From the NCBI GenBank assembly GCA_021836865.1, contig JAKBHH010000034.1:1-33220 (forward strand): DNA of 33,220 nt. The letters are read 5' to 3'. This document shows, one piece after another, positions 9,001 to 17,696 of this stretch. Source of the DNA: Acidobacteriota bacterium (GTDB taxonomy: Bacteria; Acidobacteriota; Terriglobia; Terriglobales; Acidobacteriaceae). Below the pieces are notes generated by a model, which did no database searches, was not told the origin of the DNA, and worked only from the letters and a program-made list of their open reading frames with translations. Each line of letters begins with the position of its first letter. Positions within the stretch are counted from its first letter, which is position 1. The translations under genes and the position numbers were made by a program.

Positions 9001-9250
9001 CAGATAGGGCAGCGCAGAGAAATCAACCAGAAGCAGGCGCCCAGCAAATCTCCGACGACACGCGCGCGCAGGAATGCAATCCGCTTTGTGCGTCTGTCCT
9101 TCAACTGTGGGCAAGTTCCAGGAATGAGCGGAAGGGCACGTTGATTTTGTTCTCGACCTCTTTCCTGTTGCGACCTTCAATCGCTTTCTCCGATGCGCGT
9201 TCACCTCCGACTCCAATCCAGTCTTAACCCATATAAACCGATTTATGTGC

Positions 9251-9280
9251 TTGTCACCAGCGTTGGATGCTCGGTAGTAT
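9251..9280 (+). promoter_or_regulatory. Sigma-70-like promoter upstream of the GH51 gene
   Basis: TTGTCA (9251-9256) and TAGTAT (9275-9280) are separated by 18 bp and match the -35 and -10 consensus at five and four of six positions. Transcription would begin near 9287, just before the structured leader at 9298. Prediction by eye only. Confidence 0.35.
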
Positions 9281-9297
9281 TGGGAGTCCCGCAGCAA

Positions 9298-9342
9298 GGC
9301 TGCAAAGCCAGGGACGAAAGTTCCGGGACGTCTAGGGTACGC
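9298..9342 (+). promoter_or_regulatory. Structured leader resembling the first half of a GEMM (cyclic dinucleotide) riboswitch
   Basis: GGCTGCAAAGCCA (9298-9310) is followed by a stem GGGAC/GTTCC (9311-9315 with 9320-9324) closed by a GAAA tetraloop, and then GGGACG (9325-9330). In GEMM-I aptamers (RF01051) a GCAAA-CC segment, a GNRA-capped stem and GGACGCAAAGCC occur in this order. Here the final CAAAGCC and the second helix are not obvious; the sequence continues TCTAGGGTACGC. It is therefore either a truncated/divergent aptamer or a look-alike. It lies about 90 nt before the chosen GH51 start. Confidence 0.35.
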
Positions 9343-9433
9343 ATTGCGGAGCAGCATGACCCTGCTCAAGAGGCATGTCTATGCCGCTGTGGATGCGGAA
9401 GAAGTTGTGGAACAACGGAGGCGAAGACCGTCA

Positions 9434-11578
9434 ATGAACCTACGCATTGCAGTTCTGGCTATTTCGGTTTGCGCGGGATGCGCGATTGCCGCCCAAGGCA
9501 ACGAATCCCCGGCACCGCAAAATAGCATTGCGAATATCGACGCGGGGCAGACAGCGGACCCGGTTTCCAAGTACATATTCGGGATGTTCATCGAGCACAT
9601 CGGGAAGACAATGTACGGTCCTCTCTGGGCTGAAATGCTGGATGACCGGAAGTTCTATTTTCCAATCACATCGACCGAAACGGCGCCAGCAAACCAGCGG
9701 CGTGGATTTCCAGGCATGGAGATGCGCAAGTGGCGTCCTGTCGGTTCGGATGAAGACGTTGTGATGGATAAGGAAAAGCCGTTTGTGGGTGAACAGAGTC
9801 CGCGCATCCAGCTCGACCCCACGACTCCGCATGGCATTCGGCAATCCGGTCTGGCGCTGGTAAAGGGCAAGCAATACCTGGGCCACATCTGGCTAAACGG
9901 CACCACTGGCAGCAAGGTTCATGTGGACTTGATCTGGGGCGCGGATCGAAAGAGTCGCCAGGTTGTCTCCATTCCGGCTCTCAGCTCGACGTATGCGAAG
10001 TACGGGCTTCACTTTACTGCTCCGGTGGATTCTGGCGATACAACCCTCGAGATCGTTGGCACGGGTGGCGGCAGCTTTCATATCGGCGCGGTCTCGCTGA
10101 TGCCCGCGGAGAATATCGACGGCTTTCGGCCTGACACGATCGCCTTGCTGCGGCAGGTCAAGTCGGGTTTCTGGAGATTCGGCGGCAACTACACCTCCAA
10201 CTACTCCTGGTACGACGCGGTAGGCGACCGCGACCGGCGCCCGCCGGACTGGGACTATGCCTGGAACCAGATGCAGAGCAATGATATTGGTCCGGACGAG
10301 TTCGCGGAGTTCTGCAAGCTCATCGGCGTGGAGCCTTACATCAGCGTCAACGCGGGCCTCGGCGATGCACACTCGGCCGCACAGGAAGTGGAATACATGA
10401 ACGGCGCCACGACCACTCCGATGGGAGCCTTGCGCGCGAAGAATGGCCATCCTGCGCCCTATGCTGTCAGGTTCTGGAACATTGGGAATGAGCCGTGGGG
10501 TTCGTGGCAGATTGGCCGCACCGATCTGAAGTACTTCATGCAAAAGCACAATGAATTCGCCAAGGCGATGCGCAAGGTAGATCCAGCCATCATTCTGATT
10601 GCTTCAGGAGAGATGCTTGAGGATGGGCAGGTGCCGGGCGCGCTTCGGTCAAAGTACGTTGGCAATCTTGCCGGTGCGTATGGCAGTGATTTCGACTGGA
10701 CGGGCGGATTCCTGAAGGACTGTTGGGGTAACTTCGACGGCATCGCCGAGCACTGGTACGCGCGGCCGGGCCAGCGCTACAACGTCGAGAAGGCGAAGAA
10801 TCTGCCGCCCGACAAGCCAAACGATGATGCCTTCGACAAGATTGACCAGACGACGCTGGAGTACGCGCGCTATCCCGCCAACATCGTGCGATCGAAGGCT
10901 GAAGAATGGCAGGGCTACCAGCAGCGCTTCCCGGCGATGCTGCAGAAGAAGATATTCTTGTCCATCGACGAGTACGCCTATTTTGGAGGCAACTTCGGCC
11001 GTGCCGCGGATCTCAAGCAGGCCCTGGCCTACGGCATGCTCTTCGATGAGATGCTTCGCCACACCGATTTTCTTACCATGGCGGCGCACACCATGGGGAC
11101 ATCGACTCTCGACTTCAATCGCACCGCATCTGCCTTGAACACGCTCGGGCTCGTTTTCAAGATGTACAGCAATATCTTTCCGGGATCGATCCCTGTGGCG
11201 GTCTCGGGAAACTCGCCTCAGCCCGCGCCGAAGTATCCGCCGGCGCCCGACCAGCCCAAGGTCAATTCCGGCAGCCCGACCTATCCGCTCGATGTATTTG
11301 CAGCGCTGTCTTCGGATCGCAAGGTCCTTAATGTCGCTGTTGTGAATGCCACAGAGATACCGCAGACGCTCGGCTTGAACGTTGCGGGTGTCCATCTCTC
11401 GGGACCTGTGACACTGTGGCAGTTGACCGGAGAAAGCCTCAATGCCGTAGACCGGATCGGTCAGACGCCCGAGGTAGACCTCAAACAGACCTCCCTCGAC
11501 AAAGATGTACGTTCGCTGTCGGTCGCGCCCATCAGCATCAATATCTACCGGTTTCCGGTAACCGCAACATTGCAGTAG
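9434..11578 (+). CDS. Alpha-L-arabinofuranosidase, glycoside hydrolase family 51, secreted
   Basis: Removes terminal alpha-L-arabinofuranose from arabinoxylan or arabinan. I place the start at ATG 9434, giving a signal peptide (MNLRIAVLAISVCAGCAIAA) with GGAGGC about 11 bases upstream. The frame is open back to 9344, but that part is polar and overlaps the leader. The 714-aa product has an N-terminal segment with the early FGMFIEHIGKTMYGPLWAEM motif, then a carbohydrate-binding-like beta insert (about residues 95-230). The TIM barrel follows, with the acid/base Glu353 in GNEPWG and the nucleophile Glu513 in SIDEYAYF, and a beta-sandwich completes the C-terminus. ALAYGMLFDEMLRHTDFLTM and NTLGLVFKMY are typical of the family. 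It heads a cluster with esterases and, further on, GH8 and FucP, which together point to arabinoxylan use. Confidence 0.88.
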   Translation: MNLRIAVLAISVCAGCAIAAQGNESPAPQNSIANIDAGQTADPVSKYIFGMFIEHIGKTMYGPLWAEMLDDRKFYFPITSTETAPANQRRGFPGMEMRKWRPVGSDEDVVMDKEKPFVGEQSPRIQLDPTTPHGIRQSGLALVKGKQYLGHIWLNGTTGSKVHVDLIWGADRKSRQVVSIPALSSTYAKYGLHFTAPVDSGDTTLEIVGTGGGSFHIGAVSLMPAENIDGFRPDTIALLRQVKSGFWRFGGNYTSNYSWYDAVGDRDRRPPDWDYAWNQMQSNDIGPDEFAEFCKLIGVEPYISVNAGLGDAHSAAQEVEYMNGATTTPMGALRAKNGHPAPYAVRFWNIGNEPWGSWQIGRTDLKYFMQKHNEFAKAMRKVDPAIILIASGEMLEDGQVPGALRSKYVGNLAGAYGSDFDWTGGFLKDCWGNFDGIAEHWYARPGQRYNVEKAKNLPPDKPNDDAFDKIDQTTLEYARYPANIVRSKAEEWQGYQQRFPAMLQKKIFLSIDEYAYFGGNFGRAADLKQALAYGMLFDEMLRHTDFLTMAAHTMGTSTLDFNRTASALNTLGLVFKMYSNIFPGSIPVAVSGNSPQPAPKYPPAPDQPKVNSGSPTYPLDVFAALSSDRKVLNVAVVNATEIPQTLGLNVAGVHLSGPVTLWQLTGESLNAVDRIGQTPEVDLKQTSLDKDVRSLSVAPISINIYRFPVTATLQ

Positions 11579-11658
11579 AAACGTTGCGGCGTGCCATTCA
11601 GCCGCCACCTGGTTCACGACCAGCTTGACGTCAACCTAGCATCCGAAAGGAATCCGCA

Positions 11659-13353
11659 ATGTCGAGTTCAAACATGGATGATCGTGCTCTTTTGAGCCGA
11701 CGCAACGCACTGAAACTTTCGGCAGGCGCCGGAGTTGCCGCTGCGATTGCGAGTCACGCTCACGCTTCCGACAGCATCAAGACCGGAGTGCACCAGCAGC
11801 AGCCGCCATTCTGCTCGACGCCCCGCTCAGCAGTGGCCAACACGAAATACGGCAAGGTGCGCGGCTTCGTCTCCGGCGATGTCTTCACCTTCAAGGGCGT
11901 TCCCTACGGCCAGGACACGGGTGGGGAAAATCGCTGGCTGCCCGCCAAGCCTCCCGTGCCCTGGGAGGGCGAATATCCTGCGCTCATCTACGGAGCCAAT
12001 TGCCCGCAGCGCCTGCACGATTGGCACAGCCAGGAGCAGGTATTTCTGCAGGACTGGGATGACGGCTGGCAGAGCGAGGACATGCTCAAGCTGAATATCT
12101 GGACGCCATCGCTCACCGGCAGCCGCCCGGTCATGTTCTACATCCACGGCGGCGGCTTTGAATTCGGATCTTCGTATGAGTTGCCGTCCCATGAAGGCGC
12201 GAACATGGCTCGCTACCACGATGTCGTTCAGGTCTCGGTCAACCATCGCCTGAACGCATTGGGATTCCTCGATGTCTCCGAGGTTGGAGGCGCAGGGTAC
12301 GAGGATTCCTCCAACGTCGGTATGACAGACCTCGTTGCCGCGTTGAAGTGGGTGCAGGAAAACATTGCGAACTTTGGCGGCGATCCCAATCGCGTGATGA
12401 TTTACGGTCAGTCCGGCGGCGGGGGCAAGGTAGCCACACTCATGGGTATGCCTTCCGCGCAGGGACTTTTCCACTGCGCGGCCATCCAGTCGGGCGGCAG
12501 TTTTTTCGGCTCAGCGGACGAAGCGAAAGAGCTGACGCGGCAAATGGTCAAGGGCCTGGGCATTGCTCCGAAAGACATTGGGGCACTGCAGAAGATGGAC
12601 TGGAAGGATTTGATGGCTGCCGCAGATGCGGCGCAGGGAAAGCTGCCGCCCAATCCCCACACGCCCTTCAGAATGCATGGACCGCCGCGGCGCTTCTGGA
12701 TGCCGCTTCAGGATGAACACGTGATTCCGACGAGGCCGTTTCAGGATGCCGCGCCCGAGATATCAAAGAATATTCCCTTGATGGTCGGCTCGGTGAGCGA
12801 AGAAGGGAACTCCATGGCGTCGCGCCCTACGGAAGAAGAGTGGCGCGCCAACCTCATCAAAGCGTACGGCGAGGAAAAGGGTCAATCGCTTGCCGACGCG
12901 ATGCGGAAAGCATATCCACAAAAGAGCGTGCGCACCCTTTCCTACATGTGTGGAGGGGGAGGTTTCCTGAACGGGCTCTCCATGCGTAATGGGGTGGTCC
13001 ACATGGCAAAGTTGAAATACGATCTGCACGCGGCGCCGGTCTACACCTACTACTTCACGTGGCAGACCAAGATGTTGGACGGAGTTCCGGGGGCGTGGCA
13101 CACTGCCGACCTGCAATTCTGTTTCGACAATACCCTGCGTTGCGAGCAAGGCACGGGAAACACACCGGAAGCGCAGGCATTGGCGAAAAAGATGGCCACT
13201 GCGTGGGCGAATTTTGCTCGTACAGGCAATCCGAGCCAACCGGGCCTCACCTGGGAACCGACCGACCCGGTCACCAACAAGACGATGGTCTGGGATAACG
13301 AATCCCGCATGGTTGATGACCCGGACGGCGCATTGCGAAAGATGCTTCTTTAA
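11659..13353 (+). CDS. Type-B carboxylesterase with a Tat signal
   Basis: A 564-residue esterase of the carboxylesterase/cholinesterase family. The N-terminus has a twin-arginine motif SRRNALKL (Arg14-Arg15), then a weakly hydrophobic segment ending in SHAHA, so export in folded form by Tat is likely. The oxyanion loop is HGGGF (163-167), the nucleophile is Ser252 in GQSGGGG (families usually show GESAG), and the catalytic His is probably His481 in PGAWHTADL. The acid is probably in SVSEEGN. AAAGGA lies before the ATG. It begins 80 bp after the GH51 gene on the same strand, so it may be co-transcribed and may remove acetyl, feruloyl or other esters from plant polymers; the substrate is inferred from context only. 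Confidence 0.88.
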   Translation: MSSSNMDDRALLSRRNALKLSAGAGVAAAIASHAHASDSIKTGVHQQQPPFCSTPRSAVANTKYGKVRGFVSGDVFTFKGVPYGQDTGGENRWLPAKPPVPWEGEYPALIYGANCPQRLHDWHSQEQVFLQDWDDGWQSEDMLKLNIWTPSLTGSRPVMFYIHGGGFEFGSSYELPSHEGANMARYHDVVQVSVNHRLNALGFLDVSEVGGAGYEDSSNVGMTDLVAALKWVQENIANFGGDPNRVMIYGQSGGGGKVATLMGMPSAQGLFHCAAIQSGGSFFGSADEAKELTRQMVKGLGIAPKDIGALQKMDWKDLMAAADAAQGKLPPNPHTPFRMHGPPRRFWMPLQDEHVIPTRPFQDAAPEISKNIPLMVGSVSEEGNSMASRPTEEEWRANLIKAYGEEKGQSLADAMRKAYPQKSVRTLSYMCGGGGFLNGLSMRNGVVHMAKLKYDLHAAPVYTYYFTWQTKMLDGVPGAWHTADLQFCFDNTLRCEQGTGNTPEAQALAKKMATAWANFARTGNPSQPGLTWEPTDPVTNKTMVWDNESRMVDDPDGALRKMLL

Positions 13354-13656
13354 CCTGCTGCGTCATCCAACTCGCGAAGCGAGAGAGGGATCGGCCCCGG
13401 CGCAAGTTTCAACCGCAGATTTGTCGAGGTCGCCGGCATGGCGCGATGGAAATTCCGCGGCTGATTCGGATTGCCACCGACAAGCCGAATCAGCCACCGA
13501 GGGATGCCTTAAGCAGTCCGCTCACCCCTTGCGCTGCGAATCCCCAGATTCGCATTCGAACTTCACGGGGTTCAGCGATCTGCGAGAGAACTGGCGTAGA
13601 CCTCGTGGCAAAACCGAACCGCAGGAATCTGGATTTGGCTTCGCCAGAGAGGACGT
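13354..13656. other. Space between convergent esterase genes
   Basis: A small hairpin CTCGC-GAA-GCGAG (13371-13383) stands 17 bp after the upstream stop and may help terminate transcription, but no T-run follows. Open frames running through this stretch into the minus-strand esterase are antisense shadows. Nothing else seen. Confidence 0.4.
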
Positions 13657-15279
13657 TCATCGGCCCTCTTGCTGATGTGAAGCGGGTTGGGGCTGTGCAG
13701 GCGGCGCAGAACTGGATACGTAAGCCGCCGTCACATCCAGACGCGCTTTCAAGGGATCGGCTTCGGCCACCGGTTGACCATCCGGAGCGAAGTTCATCAG
13801 CATATCGGTTTCCGGCGAGTAGCGCGGCCAAGCAGGGGAATTGCCTGTGCTGGGATCTCCGGTCTTCGCGAACGCGGCCCAATAGTTGAGCATCTCCTGC
13901 GCAATCTTCTCGTCCTGGGGTGCAAGATCTTTTCCATACTTTGCCTGCACGGTGTCGAAGACAAAGGGAATCTCAGTTGCGTGCGGTGCCCCCGGCCACG
14001 TGCTGCGCATCGATTGCGCCACATAAGAGAACCTGTATTCATAGGCGGGTACGCCCTCCGAAGCGAAGACGCTCGCCACAAAACGCGCAGGCTCGACCAT
14101 GAAGCGGTCCATGGAAACCATGTACTGCACCATTCTCAGGTCTCCGTTGCCCGTGGGATCGTACGTCGCCATGGCTTTATTGCGATTAGCTCCGAACGGT
14201 GCGAACAGCTCCTCCTTGCTGTGAGCGGACCCAAATCCGATGTCCATGCTATTGGTTCCGATCATGAGGGGCACTCGCCACCCGGCGCCTGCCAGGTACG
14301 CCGATTGCGGATCAGCTACGACCACATGGCCGTCGATCATTGGGCCGCAGTATCCGGGCTGGTTCATAGTGGCCATATTCAAATTGCCGAGGACCTTCTC
14401 CGCTGGAAGACGCCGTAATGCATCGAGAGCTTCCTTGCCCGTTCCTTGAATGCCCATGCTGCGTGCGAACTCTTCGCCGACCGAGTCGGCCGAAGCGGGT
14501 CCATTGGGCAACGCAGTGTCGATGTAACGGGGCCCGCCGAGATTCGTGCGGCCGCCTCCGGACTCGATGATGGCTTTCGAGAACAGGCCGTTTGATAGCG
14601 GCGAGGTTAGCAACATGCTGACGGAGAAGCCTCCGGCCGATTCACCGAAGACCGTTACGTTGGAGGGGTCGCCGCCGAAGGCGCCAATATTCCGTTGGAC
14701 CCACTTGAGTGCGGCAATCTGGTCCATGAACCCGTAGTTTCCAACCATGCCGTCCGCGTTTTCTTTGGTCAACTCAGGGAAGGCGAAGAAGCCAAACCGC
14801 CCGAGGCGGTAGTTGGCGCTGACGAAGACAATGCCCTTTTCCGCAAATTTGCTGCCGTCGTAGACGGCCGGAGAGCTGCCGCCATTCACAAACCCGCCGC
14901 CGTAAATCCAGAACATAACCGGAAGCTTGGCATCGGGCTTTGTCCCTGCAGGCCGCCAAACGTTCAGGTACAGGCAATCCTCGGCTGGCTTTGTGCCCAG
15001 TGGAGCGGCATCGCTTGGAAACGGGACCTGCATGCAATCTGCTGAGTAGGCGTCGGCCGGCCGCACGCCCACCCATGGCTTCACGGGTTGCGGCGCACGC
15101 CAGCGCAGCTCTCCCACGGGCGACGCAGCAAAGGGCACGCCTTTGAACGACTCGACGGCCCCCTGCGTCGCTCCCCGCAGTTTTCCTGAATCCGTGCCCA
15201 CCACGCCTGCCTGCGAAAAGAGCGACGGTCCGGCCAGAACAACGATCGCCGTGAGTGCCAGCTTTGCCAACCCATCCAT
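13657..15279 (-). CDS. Type-B carboxylesterase with a Sec signal peptide
   Basis: A 540-residue secreted esterase. The start ATG at 15279 is preceded by GGAGG. The first ~24 residues form a Sec signal peptide ending near LFSQA. EDCLYLNVW (100-108) is the conserved second family signature, YGGGF (126-130) is the oxyanion loop, Ser214 in GESAGG is the nucleophile and His433 in PGAPHATE the catalytic His. Cys82 and Cys102 can form the usual N-terminal disulfide. The third triad member, normally Glu, falls in GTNSMDIGF, so Asp346 may replace it. It is convergent with the Tat-exported esterase and only distantly similar, so the two are not a recent duplication. Likely acts on esters of plant or microbial glycans; specificity unknown. 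Confidence 0.88.
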   Translation of the reverse strand: MDGLAKLALTAIVVLAGPSLFSQAGVVGTDSGKLRGATQGAVESFKGVPFAASPVGELRWRAPQPVKPWVGVRPADAYSADCMQVPFPSDAAPLGTKPAEDCLYLNVWRPAGTKPDAKLPVMFWIYGGGFVNGGSSPAVYDGSKFAEKGIVFVSANYRLGRFGFFAFPELTKENADGMVGNYGFMDQIAALKWVQRNIGAFGGDPSNVTVFGESAGGFSVSMLLTSPLSNGLFSKAIIESGGGRTNLGGPRYIDTALPNGPASADSVGEEFARSMGIQGTGKEALDALRRLPAEKVLGNLNMATMNQPGYCGPMIDGHVVVADPQSAYLAGAGWRVPLMIGTNSMDIGFGSAHSKEELFAPFGANRNKAMATYDPTGNGDLRMVQYMVSMDRFMVEPARFVASVFASEGVPAYEYRFSYVAQSMRSTWPGAPHATEIPFVFDTVQAKYGKDLAPQDEKIAQEMLNYWAAFAKTGDPSTGNSPAWPRYSPETDMLMNFAPDGQPVAEADPLKARLDVTAAYVSSSAPPAQPQPASHQQEGR

Positions 15280-15832
15280 TTACAGCCTCCGGAATCCTTC
15301 ATCTGGTGCAACGTGGGCGACTATAGCAGCGCGTCCGGTTGTGTGTACAATTCCTTGATCCAAGCAAGTCGATCGTATTTTGCGAGGACCTTATTCAGCC
15401 GCTTGCTCGTGACCGCGGTGTGGAGGTTGCTGCTGCACTGCCGCTCTTGCAAATGGAGTGGCGGAGAAGATGCTGCGCAAAGCATTCGGCAGCAGGCGAC
15501 AGCGCGGAGGCTGTTCTCTCAAGAAGCTCAATAAGGACAGCGCGGTCCCGATGCGCAATTACATCGCCTGTGTCGCTCACACTGCTGTCCCGAGACGGGA
15601 GAATCAGATCAAAGGCAGATGGTTCGCGTAAGAAAGTCGCGCTATTTGACGCCGGAGGGTGGCCTCCGGGAACAAAGACGGCCAGCCGATCCTGGAAGAG
15701 GGACGTGGTCCGAAGGGCCGTATCGCGGCCCGACTCTGAAGTGTACCTGCCGCTTCAAGACGGACTCGGTGATGAGCCTCGCTCCCTCCCGGAGCCGCAC
15801 GCTGGCTTCCCGACTGAGCCCCATGCAAGCTG
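15280..15832. other. Intergenic stretch without a supported gene
   Basis: About 550 bp between the esterase start and the desaturase stop. It contains a perfect hairpin CCGGAGG-GTGG-CCTCCGG at 15652-15669, some 165 bp past the desaturase end. Long plus-strand frames (for example 15339-15926) are Arg/Ser-rich, without ribosome sites or motifs, and run antisense into the desaturase. I see no gene. Confidence 0.45.
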
Positions 15833-16743
15833 TCAGCCGCGGTCCAACTGCGCGTTGCGCAGGGTGCGTATCACTTTGATATTTCTTGCCAGTCCGAGCA
15901 GCCCCAGCAGCCGAATGAGCCAGTAGTTGAAATCCAGCTCCCACCACCTCATGCCATGGGTTGCAGAGACGGGATGTGCATGGTGATTGTTGTGCCAACC
16001 CTCGCCGCCGGTCAGCAGCGCAACCCACCAGTTATTGGTTGAATCGTCGTGGGTATTGAAGCGGCGCACTCCCCATAAATGGGTTGCGGAGTTGACGAGC
16101 CAGGTCACATGGAAGCCGATGGTAGTCCGCAGCAGTACGCCCCAGAGCAGCCATGACAGGCCCAGCCTCCATCCCCCAGTGCAGTACCGCAAGCCAGGAG
16201 CGCAATGCCGCTAAAGGTGATGGGAATCCAATGCCAGACGGCGAGCCACCGGTAGAAGCGATTTCGCTGCAGGTCAGGCGCGTAGTGAGAGAGCATGGTG
16301 GTTTCATTGTGCAGTGCGCCGTGCAATATCCATCCCATGTGCGACCACCATTTGCCATCGCGAGGCGAATGCGGATCGCCTGACCGATCCGTGTATTGGT
16401 GGTGCATGCGATGCACAGCGACCCAATAGATGGGACTGCCCTGCAGGGTCAAGGTGCCGCAGACCACCATCAGATACTCCAGCCATTTGGGAGTGGTGAA
16501 GCCGCGATGCGTGAGTTGGCGGTGATAGCAGACGGCAATGCCGACATTCTGACCCACGATCCACATCGCGAGAAACACGACCAGCGAAGACCAACGGAAG
16601 CAGAACAGAGCCGCGACAGCGCCGAGGTGAAACGCCGCAATTACGACGAAGAATACCCAGTTGAATTCATCTGATTTACCTTGCACCAGATGAACTGCTT
16701 CTGGCCCGCTTGTTCTCTGCGGCTCTGCAAGAAGTGTCGCCAT
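15833..16743 (-). pseudogene. Acyl-CoA/fatty-acid desaturase interrupted by a one-base frameshift
   Basis: Two adjacent frames give one desaturase. The first, from ATG 16743, holds two hydrophobic helices, His box 1 HRQLTHRGF (His74-His79) and box 2 HRMHHQYTD (111-119). It stays in family sequence to [14 protein letters not shown], then goes astray. The second frame picks up at about 16192 with [14 protein letters not shown] and carries [15 protein letters not shown] and box 3 [12 protein letters not shown]. Adding one base between 16192 and 16193 joins them into a full-length protein of about 300 residues. All three di-iron His clusters are intact, so the break is recent, programmed, or a sequencing error. 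The intact enzyme would introduce a double bond (delta-9 type) into membrane acyl chains. The next 270 bp towards the response regulator hold its leader. Confidence 0.85.
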
Positions 16744-16925
16744 AGAATCTCTGCCTTGGTTGTAAGGTAATCGGTCGCAACGCCGCACAGCATCTGCGCT
16801 GCCTGCTCAGGCACGCAGTATCCAGCTTAAGCAGCTTGTCTGCCGGATCTCTGAGCAAAACGGCTCACATTGCCTGCGCCGGCTGCAGGGAGCCAGGCTT
16901 CCGCTCCGCGCGATTGTCAGATGCA

Positions 16926-16943
16926 CTGTTCTCAATTGAACAG
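16926..16943. promoter_or_regulatory. Perfect inverted repeat, candidate operator
   Basis: CTGTTC-TCAATT-GAACAG is an 18-bp perfect inverted repeat between the divergent desaturase (start 16743) and response regulator (start 17016) genes, 73 bp before the latter. Such short symmetrical sites suit a dimeric repressor or activator. The spacing differs from the E. coli LexA box (CTGT-N8-ACAG; here N10). Confidence 0.4.
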
Positions 16944-17015
16944 GCGGGGGTCCTCAGTGGATGGCATTCTATGCGGTAGGTTCAGTCCCCTGCATCCCCA
17001 ACGGAGGTCATGGCG

Positions 17016-17663
17016 ATGAGCGACACGTTCAGAAAAAGGGTCCTCCTGGTAGACGACGATCCTGGCATTTGCGATGCCATGGGAATGCTTCTCGCTGAAG
17101 AAGGCTACGATATTGCCACTGCATCCGACGGCTTAGATGCGTTGATGCAGATCAAACTCGCTACTCCGGATATCATCGTCTCCGATCTCAACATGCCGCG
17201 CATGTCGGGCCACGAGTTTCTCTCCGTCGTACGCCTGCGCTTTTGCTCGATTCCGGTGATCGCGATGAGTGGCGACTACGATTCCGACCTACGCTTTCCC
17301 GGCGGAGTGTTCGCCGATGCCTTCTTTGCTAAGGGACGAAGCCATCCCCAAGACCTTGTGCGCACAATCGCAGATCTGATTCGAACGACGGTGACGCGGC
17401 CGATGGGCCATCAGCACCGGGATGACCTATTGCAGACGCCACGGTACGGGAAGGATTCCAACGGAACCACATTCATAATGCTGACCTGCACGGAATGCCT
17501 GCGGTCCTTTGCATCAAACGTCATGCAGACGGTCTTGCAGGAGAGCCAGCAGGCTTCGTGTCCATACTGCAGCGCCCGGGTCCGATACGTCTGCGACGAT
17601 TCGCTGTTCGGTGCTACGCCGCCTGCGGTCTCGCCGGGGCAGGCTGGCAGGGTGGCGGCCTGA
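17016..17663 (+). CDS. Response regulator receiver protein with a C-terminal CxxC/CxxC zinc-ribbon-like tail
   Basis: ATG 17016 is chosen over 17010 because GGAGG (17003-17007) is eight bases from it but only two from 17010. Residues 7-125 form a receiver domain: acidic pocket Asp13-Asp14-Asp15, phospho-acceptor Asp57 in IIVSDLNMPRMSG, Ser/Thr switch in VIAMSGD and Lys106 in FFAKGRS. Residues 150-195 hold two cysteine pairs, CTEC (158-161) and CPYC (182-185), with a spacing suited to one zinc ion. No DNA-binding or enzymatic output domain is visible, so it may act through protein contacts or redox-sensitive zinc binding. No kinase gene is adjacent; the nearest is the PAS kinase at 19446-20765. 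Confidence 0.82.
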   Translation: MSDTFRKRVLLVDDDPGICDAMGMLLAEEGYDIATASDGLDALMQIKLATPDIIVSDLNMPRMSGHEFLSVVRLRFCSIPVIAMSGDYDSDLRFPGGVFADAFFAKGRSHPQDLVRTIADLIRTTVTRPMGHQHRDDLLQTPRYGKDSNGTTFIMLTCTECLRSFASNVMQTVLQESQQASCPYCSARVRYVCDDSLFGATPPAVSPGQAGRVAA

Positions 17664-17696
17664 CGGCCGTGGAGCCACCAGAGTTACCATCAGCTC

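Noticed and set aside
8872-9369. 165-codon minus-strand frame
   Set aside because: No motif or ribosome site, and it is antisense to the recognisable hydrolase remnant and the GH51 leader.
9344-9433. N-terminal extension of the GH51 protein
   Set aside because: A start at 9434 begins with a signal peptide, whereas the extension is charged and overlaps the structured leader.
15339-15926. 195-codon plus-strand frame
   Set aside because: It runs antisense into the desaturase, is Arg/Ser-rich and has no ribosome site or motif.
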